From Microcaldota archaeon (GTDB taxonomy: Archaea; Micrarchaeota; Micrarchaeia; Anstonellales; Anstonellaceae), in the NCBI GenBank assembly GCA_023248665.1, contig JAHFEC010000023.1, positions 1-12,198 of the forward strand: 12,198 nucleotides of DNA, in the 5' to 3' direction. Below are positions 6,806 to 12,198 of this stretch, one piece after another. The notes beneath the pieces are model-generated. The model worked only from the letters and a program-made list of their open reading frames with translations, did no database searches and was not told where the DNA came from. Made by a program: the position numbers and the translations under genes. The number at the start of each line of letters is the position of its first letter. Within the stretch, counting starts at the first letter, position 1.

Positions 6806-8803
6806 TCAACCCATCAACGCGTAGGCCAGAACGGCGACCAACGTGATAATCAGATAGAGGATATAATGCATCAGATTGCCGGAGTGCAGTTTCCTTGACC
6901 ATGGCGAGACGGTGAGGAAAACGTTCTGCAGGGGCGAGTACAGGATGGTGTCGAAGAAGCGGCTGCCGCGGGATTGGGCGGTCCCGAGCGGGCTGACCAG
7001 CGTGTCGAATGAGCGGATGATGGGCATGGTGAAACCCTTGGCCGAGTACTGCATGCGTCCGTCCACGGCCGGGATGCCGCAGTCCCATGTCGGGCCGACG
7101 CTTTGCGCCTGCTCAAAGCGGCCCGCGAGAAGGCGCAGGACCAGCAGGGTGATGGCGCTCAAGGCGAGCAAGGCGACGAAAATAGACAGCGTGGGCAGGG
7201 CGCCGGCGGCCGCATAGATGCCGGATGCCCCCGGCATCCCCAGTTGGGAGAGGGCCGGGAAGGCCAGCTGGGCGATGATGCCCGGGAAGATGCCGGCCCC
7301 GATGCAGGCCGCGGCCAGTATCGCCATCCCGGCCACCATGCTAAGCGGCACTTCACGCGCCTTGAGCACATGCTCGCTTCGCGGGGCGCCCAGGAACGTG
7401 ATCCCGAACGCCTTGACGAAGGCGGCGAGGGCGAATGCGCTGGTCAGGGCAAGGAACAGGATGGCCGCCGACGTGGAGAACATCACGAGGCCGGACGAGA
7501 GCGCGCCGCCCAGCAGGGCGCTAAAAGTCAGCCATTCGCTCACGAATCCGTTCAGGGGCGGGATGGCGGCGATGGAGGCCGCGCCGATGAAGAAGAGGAA
7601 GGCGGTGAGGGGCATGAGCTTCACCAAGCCCCCCATCTCGTCGATGTTGCGCGTGTGCGTCGAGTGGATGAGTGCGCCGGCGCCCAGAAAGAGCAGGCTC
7701 TTGAAGAGCGCGTGGTTGAGGGTGTGGTAGAGGGCCGCGAACAGGGAGAGGGCGGCCAAGGCCGGCAGGCCGGCGGAGGTGAAGAGGACCGCGCCGCCCA
7801 TGCCCAAAAAGATGATGCCGATGTTCTCGATGCTGTGATAAGCGAGCAGGACTTTGATGTCGTGCTCCATGAGCGAATAGAGCACGCCCAGCACCGATGA
7901 GAGGGCGCCGATGGAAAGAAGCAGGAGGCCCCACCAGAGGGGAGGCGCGGATTGGCCGGCGAGCAGGAAGCCGAACAGCACCCGGATCAGGCCGTAGATG
8001 GCCGTCTTGAGCATGACCCCGGACATGAGCGCGGAGATGTTGCTTGGGGCGTTGGGGTGCGCGATCGGCAGCCAGACGTGGAAGGGGATGATGCCGGCCT
8101 TCATGCCGAAGCCGATGAGCGCCAAGCCGAAGATGACACTTTGCACGAGCGGCAGGTATTGGGCCTGCGAGAACGCGCCAAAATCGAACGAGCCGCCCGC
8201 CCCGCTGGAGAGGGCGAGGAACATGACGATGAGCGCCGCGGTCCCGAAATGGGTCATGAGAAGGTAGGTGAAACCCGAACTCTGCGCCGCCGGCTCCTTG
8301 TGCTCGAACGTCACCAAAAAGAACGACGAGACGGCCATGAATTCCCAGAACACCAGGAACGCGATGGCGTTCTGCGCACCAACCACCATGGCCATGGAGA
8401 GGAGGAAGAGGTTGAAGAGGAAGGCGAATCGCGCCGGAGAGTATCCCTTGTGCGCATACTCGTCGAGGTAGGAGTAGGAATAGACCGAGGCGGCGAGGCC
8501 GACCAGGCCGATGACGATGGCGAAGAATCCGGACAGGCCGTCCAGTCCGAACCCGAAAGTCCCGAACGGGGGCATGGAGGCGAGGATGACCGGTCCGACG
8601 CTCTGGCCGAGGACGGCCATGAGGCCCGCGCCCAGCAGGGCAACGCTGGCCAGGAACGCGAATAGGAGACCGGCTATCTTGGAAAGCAGGCGGAATTTCT
8701 GGAAAATGACCGCGCCGGCCATCCCCGCGACGAAGAGGATGACCGAGCCCCACAACAGAGGGGTTTGGGGCCCTATGACTGCACCTAAAGAGGTAAGCGG
8801 CAT
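6806..8803 (-). CDS. hyfB: HyfB-like (NuoL/MrpA-type) proton-translocating membrane subunit
   Basis: This is a 665-residue polytopic membrane protein and the first gene of the operon. Pump residues are intact: Glu154 in LVFWEFMAVSSFFLV, Lys235 in GFGMKAGIIPFHVWLP, the NAPSNISALMSGVMLKTAIYG-type block from residue 251, LLAYHSIENIGII (319-331), and a later His/Lys-bearing helix (LYHTLNHALFKSL, 358-370). The C-terminal extension with TWDCGIP, MQYSAKGFTMPI and a final hydrophobic helix is typical of hydrogenase-4 component B rather than NuoL. It forms an antiporter-like channel in the membrane arm. The ATG at 8803 follows GTGAT (8807-8811) by 3 nt, and a TATA box lies about 70 nt upstream. Family assignment is firm. 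The transported ion (H+ or Na+) cannot be told from sequence. MrpA/MrpD antiporters share these motifs, but the neighbours argue for a hydrogenase-like complex. Confidence 0.88.
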   Translation of the reverse strand: MPLTSLGAVIGPQTPLLWGSVILFVAGMAGAVIFQKFRLLSKIAGLLFAFLASVALLGAGLMAVLGQSVGPVILASMPPFGTFGFGLDGLSGFFAIVIGLVGLAASVYSYSYLDEYAHKGYSPARFAFLFNLFLLSMAMVVGAQNAIAFLVFWEFMAVSSFFLVTFEHKEPAAQSSGFTYLLMTHFGTAALIVMFLALSSGAGGSFDFGAFSQAQYLPLVQSVIFGLALIGFGMKAGIIPFHVWLPIAHPNAPSNISALMSGVMLKTAIYGLIRVLFGFLLAGQSAPPLWWGLLLLSIGALSSVLGVLYSLMEHDIKVLLAYHSIENIGIIFLGMGGAVLFTSAGLPALAALSLFAALYHTLNHALFKSLLFLGAGALIHSTHTRNIDEMGGLVKLMPLTAFLFFIGAASIAAIPPLNGFVSEWLTFSALLGGALSSGLVMFSTSAAILFLALTSAFALAAFVKAFGITFLGAPRSEHVLKAREVPLSMVAGMAILAAACIGAGIFPGIIAQLAFPALSQLGMPGASGIYAAAGALPTLSIFVALLALSAITLLVLRLLAGRFEQAQSVGPTWDCGIPAVDGRMQYSAKGFTMPIIRSFDTLVSPLGTAQSRGSRFFDTILYSPLQNVFLTVSPWSRKLHSGNLMHYILYLIITLVAVLAYALMG

Positions 8804-8841
8804 GATATCACGCGGGCGGTTGATACGTAACGGGTGAAGTA

Positions 8842-8855
8842 TTACCTGATGGTAA
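8842..8855. promoter_or_regulatory. Candidate operator palindrome TTACC-N4-GGTAA
   Basis: A perfect inverted repeat (TTACC, TGAT spacer, GGTAA) lies 16 to 29 bases downstream of the TATA box on the minus strand, so it covers the expected transcription start of the complex operon. A bound regulator there would block initiation. Five-base arms are short, so this remains a candidate. I do not recognise the cognate factor. Confidence 0.4.
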
Positions 8856-8870
8856 GATAGAATTTGAAAG

Positions 8871-8880
8871 ATTTATAAAA
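8871..8880 (-). promoter_or_regulatory. TATA box of the hydrogenase-like operon
   Basis: The minus strand reads TTTTATAAAT, a strong archaeal TATA element, about 68-77 nt before the HyfB-like ATG. Start of transcription is expected near 8848-8850, giving a leader of about 45 nt. It is the only clear promoter for the five tightly packed genes ending at 1562. No convincing purine-rich BRE was resolved. Confidence 0.6.
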
Positions 8881-8936
8881 CAATACTCATTGCCCCCCGC
8901 GATGGCAAACGGATTAAATGCGCGAGGAACCGCCTA

Positions 8937-8994
8937 TAGCGAACCGAGAAAGTTTTCCGACTGAAAGCCAGGGGTCATTCGACGAGGTTCGCTA
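8937..8994. repeat. 9-bp inverted repeat at the toxin 3' end
   Basis: TAGCGAACC (8937-8945) is the exact reverse complement of GGTTCGCTA (8986-8994), separated by 40 bases. The right arm includes the stop codon of the toxin gene. It may form a 3' stem for the toxin mRNA. The spacer 8804-8991 otherwise holds only the operon promoter and a 20-codon ORF with no support. Confidence 0.45.
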
Positions 8995-9291
8995 GAAGTG
9001 GCCCGGGGGAAACATTCCCGGGGCACTGTAGTTCCGGTAGATTTTGTCGTGATGGTCGAAGTCCAGAAATCGCACGATTTTATTCTGCTCGTCGATTTCG
9101 AAGGTGAAGACAAACGGGTCGATATGCACGTGCCGTGCGCCGGCCAGGATATTGCCCAGAGGGGCGTATGCAGACGGATTCTTCAGTATCTCGGCCATTT
9201 TCTTGCGCACGCGCTCGAAACGCGGTTGATCTTTCTTGCACAACTTCCTCATCTTGCGCCTGAAAACAGGGGTATCTTCAGGCAGATACAT
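8992..9291 (-). CDS. RelE/ParE-family toxin (putative mRNA interferase)
   Basis: This is a 99-residue basic, soluble protein. The C-terminal half has the RelE-superfamily strand pattern GARHVHIDPFVFTFEI (residues about 50-65), followed by IVRFLDFDHHDKIYR. This matches the 'HHD-x-[IV]-Y' ending common in archaeal RelE-like toxins. The N-terminal region (FRRKMRKLCKKDQPRFERVRKKM) is the expected basic helical hairpin. RelE toxins cleave mRNA in the ribosomal A site; ParE relatives attack gyrase, and sequence alone does not separate the two here, although the ending favours the RelE side. The ATG lies inside the antitoxin gene (14-base overlap, 9278-9291), the usual coupled antitoxin-toxin order. 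Length is normal for the family and the frame is intact. The final residues (APGMFPPGHF) form an unusual Pro/Gly/Phe tail beyond the fold. Confidence 0.75.
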   Translation of the reverse strand: MYLPEDTPVFRRKMRKLCKKDQPRFERVRKKMAEILKNPSAYAPLGNILAGARHVHIDPFVFTFEIDEQNKIVRFLDFDHHDKIYRNYSAPGMFPPGHF

Positions 9292-9529
9292 CGGACCCGT
9301 ACTCTTTTATCATTGCATCAAGAGATGGATAGACCTTTCCCTTCTGTTTCATGATGCGCCGCAGTTTCGCGACATACTCGGGGCGCAATTCAGGCTCAAT
9401 CTCTTCTTTGGCATACTTCTGCACGATGAAATTCATCGCATCGGACTTGTTGTGCAGGCCAAATTTGGCCTTGATGATGTTGAGCAGATGATTGTTCTCC
9501 AGAGTCAAATCCACAACGGCGGAAGGCAT
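9278..9529 (-). CDS. DUF2683-type antitoxin
   Basis: This is an 83-residue protein. The N-terminal part (VVDLTLENNHLLNIIKAKFG, then LHNKSDAMNFIVQKYAKE) looks like a ribbon-helix-helix-type DNA-binding segment, with one short strand followed by two helices. The central IEPELRPEYVAKL block is the hallmark I associate with archaeal DUF2683 antitoxins. The C-terminal tail is charged and probably wraps the toxin. The ATG at 9529 is preceded by AGGTGAT (9535-9541) with a 5-nt spacer, so the start is well supported. It overlaps the toxin gene by 14 bases. Such antitoxins normally neutralise the toxin and repress their own promoter; a direct repeat at 9569-9586 is a plausible binding site. The pair is divergent from aRF1. 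Confidence 0.75.
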   Translation of the reverse strand: MPSAVVDLTLENNHLLNIIKAKFGLHNKSDAMNFIVQKYAKEEIEPELRPEYVAKLRRIMKQKGKVYPSLDAMIKEYGSDVSA

Positions 9530-9534
9530 GGTAT

Positions 9535-9541
9535 ATCACCT
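9535..9541 (-). promoter_or_regulatory. Shine-Dalgarno site of the antitoxin gene
   Basis: AGGTGAT on the minus strand, 5 nt before the ATG at 9529. It matches the archaeal anti-SD complement and fixes the antitoxin start. Confidence 0.65.
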
Positions 9542-9568
9542 ATAATGATTTATTACAGATTATAATTG

Positions 9569-9586
9569 ATTGTTATGAATTGTTAT
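9569..9586. promoter_or_regulatory. Candidate toxin-antitoxin operator: direct repeat ATTGTTAT
   Basis: ATTGTTAT-GA-ATTGTTAT occupies 9569-9586, two 8-base direct repeats offset by 10 bases (about one helical turn). It lies between the minus-strand TATA box and the antitoxin start. One-turn spacing suits cooperative binding of a dimeric antitoxin. Function is inferred from position only. Confidence 0.4.
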
Positions 9587-9596
9587 ATTTATATGC
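9583..9596 (-). promoter_or_regulatory. TATA element of the toxin-antitoxin operon
   Basis: The minus strand reads CATATAAATATAAC, centred about 60 nt before the antitoxin ATG, within an AT-rich divergent spacer (9530-9660). Expected transcription start is near 9563, giving a leader of about 34 nt that contains the SD. The region is also AT-rich enough to act on the other strand. Confidence 0.45.
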
Positions 9597-9628
9597 TTTT
9601 GCTTGCGCGCGCCGGCGCGGGATGGCGG

Positions 9629-9638
9629 AATTATAAAT
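9629..9638 (+). promoter_or_regulatory. TATA box of aRF1
   Basis: AATTATAAAT lies about 45-54 nt before the aRF1 ATG, placing transcription start near 9660 and leaving a leader of about 20 nt. No good SD is seen in that leader, unlike most genes in the window. Confidence 0.5.
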
Positions 9639-9682
9639 GATGGAGAGGATAATCCATTTGACGAAAACGACGAGTTGCCGAT

Positions 9683-12198
9683 ATGGGAAGGAATGAGACC
9701 GAAGACGAGAAAGCGACGCGCACCAAGGCGCTCTACCTCATGAAAAAGCAGTTGCACCACCTGCGCAACCTCAAGGGGAGCGGGACCGAGCTTATTTCGG
9801 TTTATATCCCGGCCGGACAGCCCATCCACGAAACGGCCAACAAGCTCAAAGAGGAGGCCGGGCAGGCCTCCAACATCAAGTCCAAGAGCACGCGCAAGAA
9901 CGTGACGGACGCGCTCGAGAGGATTTTGCAGAACCTCAAGGTGTACGGGCACGTGGCGCCCCCGTCGGGCCTGGCCATATTCTGCGGCAACATCTCGGAC
10001 AACCCGGCGCGGACCGACATCGAGATATTCGTCATCACGCCGCCGGAGCCGGTCAACGTGGGGATGTACCGCTGCGACTCGAGGTTCTTCCTCGAGCCGC
10101 TCGAGCGGATGACCGACGTCAAGGACACGTACGGCATGGTGGTGCTCGACGGGCGCGAATGCACGCTGGCCACCCTGCGCGGGACCAATGTGAACGTGCT
10201 GCATAGGATCACCTCGCTGGCGCACGCCAAGATAAGGAAGGGCGGGCAATGCCTCGCGCCCGACACAATTGTGTTTTCCTCGGACGGGAGGCTGATGGAA
10301 GCGGGAAAAACCGATGCGGGCAGCATGCTCAAGGGCGCGGATTTGGCTGAATTGAGAATAGGCGACTGGAAGTGCGCCGAGCGGTTTGCCACCCGTTCCA
10401 AAAATGCTTATCGCATTGTCACCAATGCGCCGAAGATGGAGATTGTGGCGACGGCATGGCACCGCTTCTTCACCATCACGCAAAACGGCGTGAAAGAAAT
10501 ATTTGCCAAAGACCTCAAGGAAGGGGACCGGGTGCTGGTGGCAAAGAAAATAAGCCACGAGGGGGCGGACGTTCCGATAAGGCATGCGCCCCAATGCGGG
10601 CTTGCGCTTGATGGGGAAGAATTTGCAAGGCTTCGCGCAAGAAGGGCGGAGCTAAAATTGTCACAACAGGATGTTGCGAAAAAACTCGGGATTACGCAGA
10701 TGGCCGTGTGCCGGATGGAAAGGGGGGAAATCCAGCTGTCGGCAGAAAACATAAGAAGAATGTATGGGCTTTACGGGATGAAACTTGAAGATGAAAAATA
10801 CGCGACGCAGAAGCTCAAACTCCCTACCCACTATAATGCGCCGCTCGCCTACCTTTTGGGAGTGATAGCCGGAGACGGGAGCATGGATGGGAACCGCATT
10901 TGCATCTACGAAGGCCATAAGGAGATGGTGGAAAAATACGTGCAAAAAATTACGGAGGCAATCGGGGTGGCACCGGCCTATCGTGCAGTGGACAAGACAA
11001 AACAGGCCGGGAGCTTCGCGAAAAAGGCTTATTATGAAATGAGGATTTACAGCAAGGAATTCGCCGAATTTGTGCAACAGGAACTTGCGCAGATTGTTGC
11101 CGCTTCCGATGGGAGGTGCGTGCCAGATTCAATTCTCATGTCCAAAATAGGCGTGCAGGCGGCTTTTCTTTCCGGATTGTATGATGCGGAAGGATACATG
11201 CATGGCAAACGGGTAGATATCGCGATGCGCACCGAGAAGATGATGAGGCAGGTGCATGCAATTCTCCTCCGTTTGGGGATACGCGCATCCGTCGGGGAAA
11301 AAACGGTTGTCGGCAACCGGCAGTGGTGCGTAAGCATTTCTGATTTGGGGTCGTTGAGGAATTTCGCAATGCTCATTGGATTTAGCAGGAGCGACAAGAA
11401 AGATGCACTGGCAAAAATTTCCGCAAGGGCGGGCGCCCAACAGTATGTGGAGCAGGTGCCGGTGGATGGCCGGGAAGTATTTGATTATGCAAAAACGCTT
11501 GGGCTGAAAACAGGCGATTTCCACGCCGCGAGCTGTTTCTTCAGAAATGTCAAGCCGCTTGGGCGCGCGACGTTCGAAAAAAGCATTGCGCCAGTCATTA
11601 TGAAAAGGGCGCTGGAGATGGGAATGGCTGGCAAGGCCAAAAAAATGCTTGAAAAATGGCTGTCCCCCGACATCGGGGTGGCGAGGATTGCGCATAAAAT
11701 ACACATCTGCGAGGAACGGGAATATGTTGATTTGACAATCCCGAACGCATTTAATTTTGTCGCCAACGGGTTTATTGTGCACAATTCCGCACGCCGTTAC
11801 GAGCGTCTTATCGAGGAGAGCATCGAATATTATTACAAGCGCATCGGCGAGGCGATGGACCGCTATTTCGTGGGCAACAACAAGGGCGTCCTCGTCGGAG
11901 GGCCGGGGCCGGCCAAGGAGGACTTCGTCAAGATGTCGCCGTTCAATTACCAGATCAAGATCCTCGGCGTGCTCGACACCGGCTACACGGACGAGCAGGG
12001 GCTGCGCGAGATGATGGCCAAATCGGGGGATATCGTCGCGCAGCAGGACGCTATCGTCGAGAAGCAATACGTGGACCGGTTCATCAAGGAGGTGGTGTCC
12101 GGCGGGCTGGCCACGTACGGCGAGAAGAACGTGCGCGAGGCGCTCATTTCCAAGCAGGCCGGCACGCTCATTATATCGGAAGGGCTGGACTGGAAGAG
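9683..12198 (+). CDS. prf1: aRF1, archaeal peptide chain release factor subunit 1, interrupted by an intein (3' end outside window)
   Basis: The frame is open from ATG 9683 to the right edge (838 complete codons); an in-frame TGA at 9659 excludes an earlier start. Domain 1 has GTELISVYIP, the stop-codon-reading NIKS motif (residues 64-67) and YRCDSRF (129-135, the YxCxxxF motif). Domain 2 reaches KIRKGGQ, with GGQ at 187-189, the loop that triggers peptidyl-tRNA hydrolysis. A 512-residue intein (190-701) follows, then SARRYERLIEE and the rest of domain 2 and domain 3 (extein total so far 326 residues; the usual length is about 410, so about 85 are missing). After splicing the sequence is GGQSARRYERL, the normal family sequence. 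The residues before GGQ read AHAK where PGK is more usual. The factor recognises all three stop codons in the ribosomal A site. The unspliced precursor should be inactive because the catalytic loop is broken. Confidence 0.95.
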   Translation, partial: MGRNETEDEKATRTKALYLMKKQLHHLRNLKGSGTELISVYIPAGQPIHETANKLKEEAGQASNIKSKSTRKNVTDALERILQNLKVYGHVAPPSGLAIFCGNISDNPARTDIEIFVITPPEPVNVGMYRCDSRFFLEPLERMTDVKDTYGMVVLDGRECTLATLRGTNVNVLHRITSLAHAKIRKGGQCLAPDTIVFSSDGRLMEAGKTDAGSMLKGADLAELRIGDWKCAERFATRSKNAYRIVTNAPKMEIVATAWHRFFTITQNGVKEIFAKDLKEGDRVLVAKKISHEGADVPIRHAPQCGLALDGEEFARLRARRAELKLSQQDVAKKLGITQMAVCRMERGEIQLSAENIRRMYGLYGMKLEDEKYATQKLKLPTHYNAPLAYLLGVIAGDGSMDGNRICIYEGHKEMVEKYVQKITEAIGVAPAYRAVDKTKQAGSFAKKAYYEMRIYSKEFAEFVQQELAQIVAASDGRCVPDSILMSKIGVQAAFLSGLYDAEGYMHGKRVDIAMRTEKMMRQVHAILLRLGIRASVGEKTVVGNRQWCVSISDLGSLRNFAMLIGFSRSDKKDALAKISARAGAQQYVEQVPVDGREVFDYAKTLGLKTGDFHAASCFFRNVKPLGRATFEKSIAPVIMKRALEMGMAGKAKKMLEKWLSPDIGVARIAHKIHICEEREYVDLTIPNAFNFVANGFIVHNSARRYERLIEESIEYYYKRIGEAMDRYFVGNNKGVLVGGPGPAKEDFVKMSPFNYQIKILGVLDTGYTDEQGLREMMAKSGDIVAQQDAIVEKQYVDRFIKEVVSGGLATYGEKNVREALISKQAGTLIISEGLDWK
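10250..11785 (+). mobile_element. Intein with HTH and LAGLIDADG homing endonuclease, inserted after the GGQ of aRF1
   Basis: This is a 512-residue in-frame insertion (precursor 190-701). Splicing blocks are complete: Cys1 with CLAPDTIV (block A), TAWH (Thr68, His71; block B), VDLTIPNAFNFVANG (block F) and the FIVHN ending (penultimate His, terminal Asn; block G). The +1 extein residue is Ser. The LAGLIDADG motifs are LAYLLGVIAGDG (10844-10879, catalytic Asp398 of the precursor) and AAFLSGLYDAEG (11159-11194, catalytic Glu503), spaced as in a monomeric two-motif enzyme. An XRE-like helix-turn-helix precedes the first motif. A segment (DGREVFDYAKTLGL onward) after the second motif may add DNA contacts. 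All visible catalytic residues are present, so both splicing and homing look active. The intein is richer in A/T (aaa, aat, ttt codons) than the flanking extein, which fits lateral arrival. Junctions are exact because joining the flanks restores GGQS. Confidence 0.93.
10619..10786 (+). other. XRE/Cro-type helix-turn-helix inside the intein
   Basis: Precursor residues 313-368 read as a standard five-helix XRE domain: EFARLRARRAELKLSQQDVA, then KKLGITQMAVCRMERGE. The features are L-SQ-x-x-VA-x-x-LGI-T, x-x-x-V-x-x-ME-RG and a closing helix (LSAENIRRMYGLYG). It lies between splicing block B and the first LAGLIDADG motif. It probably helps the endonuclease find its target site; a role in self-repression is also possible. 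Confidence 0.8.

Noticed and set aside
8902..8964. 20-codon ORF on the plus strand upstream of the operon promoter
   Set aside because: No SD, no similarity, and it lies within a promoter/terminator spacer. Expected by chance.
9560..10594. 344-codon minus-strand open frame opposite aRF1
   Set aside because: It lies opposite well-conserved aRF1 motifs (NIKS, YxCxxxF, GGQ) and crosses the extein/intein junction without meaning. No SD and no recognisable domain.
11129..12067. 312-codon minus-strand open frame opposite the intein and C-extein
   Set aside because: It overlaps the second LAGLIDADG motif and the splice junction on the coding strand. It has no homology I recognise and reads like other shadow frames.
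1..12198. CRISPR array, tRNA genes or insertion sequences
   Set aside because: No regularly spaced repeats, no cloverleaf with T-loop GGTTCRANTCC, and no transposase or terminal inverted repeats were seen on reading either strand.

Overview
The window looks archaeal. It carries aRF1, the eukaryote-type class I release factor. Ribosome-binding sites match GGAGGTGAT, promoter-like boxes resemble TTTATAAA, and a DUF2683/RelE-type toxin-antitoxin pair is present. The genes are GC-rich, while the spacers and the intein are visibly more AT-rich. A DPANN-type lineage is possible, but the sequence alone does not settle the phylum.

Layout. (1) 2-196 (+) is the C-terminal end of PurE. (2) 301-1503 (+) is a 400-residue protein that I read as two degenerate beta-carbonic-anhydrase-like halves, followed by a hairpin/T-tract terminator. 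(3) 8803 down to 1562 (-) is a tight five-gene operon for a membrane complex related to group 4 [NiFe] hydrogenases and complex I. In order of transcription: a HyfB-like antiporter subunit, a HyfC-HyfE fusion, a HyfF-like antiporter subunit, a HyfG-like large subunit (NuoC+NuoD), and a HyfI/NuoB-like small subunit. (4) 9529 down to 8992 (-) is an overlapping antitoxin/toxin pair. (5) 9683 to the right edge (+) is aRF1, interrupted by a 512-residue intein.

Two things stand out. First, the hydrogenase-like complex keeps the NuoH/NuoL/NuoN-type membrane residues. It has lost both CxxC nickel motifs of the large subunit and all four Fe-S cluster ligands of the small subunit, and no ferredoxin-like subunit is encoded nearby. 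It resembles the 'energy-converting hydrogenase-related' (Ehr) complexes, but here the peripheral arm shows no canonical metal-binding site at all. Second, the intein sits exactly after the glutamine of the universal GGQ motif, the catalytic centre of translation termination. It has intact splice-junction residues, a two-motif LAGLIDADG homing endonuclease and an extra XRE-type helix-turn-helix. The precursor should be inactive until spliced, so translation termination would depend on protein splicing.

Regulatory signals seen by eye: a TATA box with a TTACC/GGTAA palindrome in front of the complex operon, and a direct-repeat candidate operator in front of the toxin-antitoxin pair. No CRISPR array, tRNA, rRNA or insertion sequence was recognised. 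No stretch longer than about 190 bases lacks a gene.
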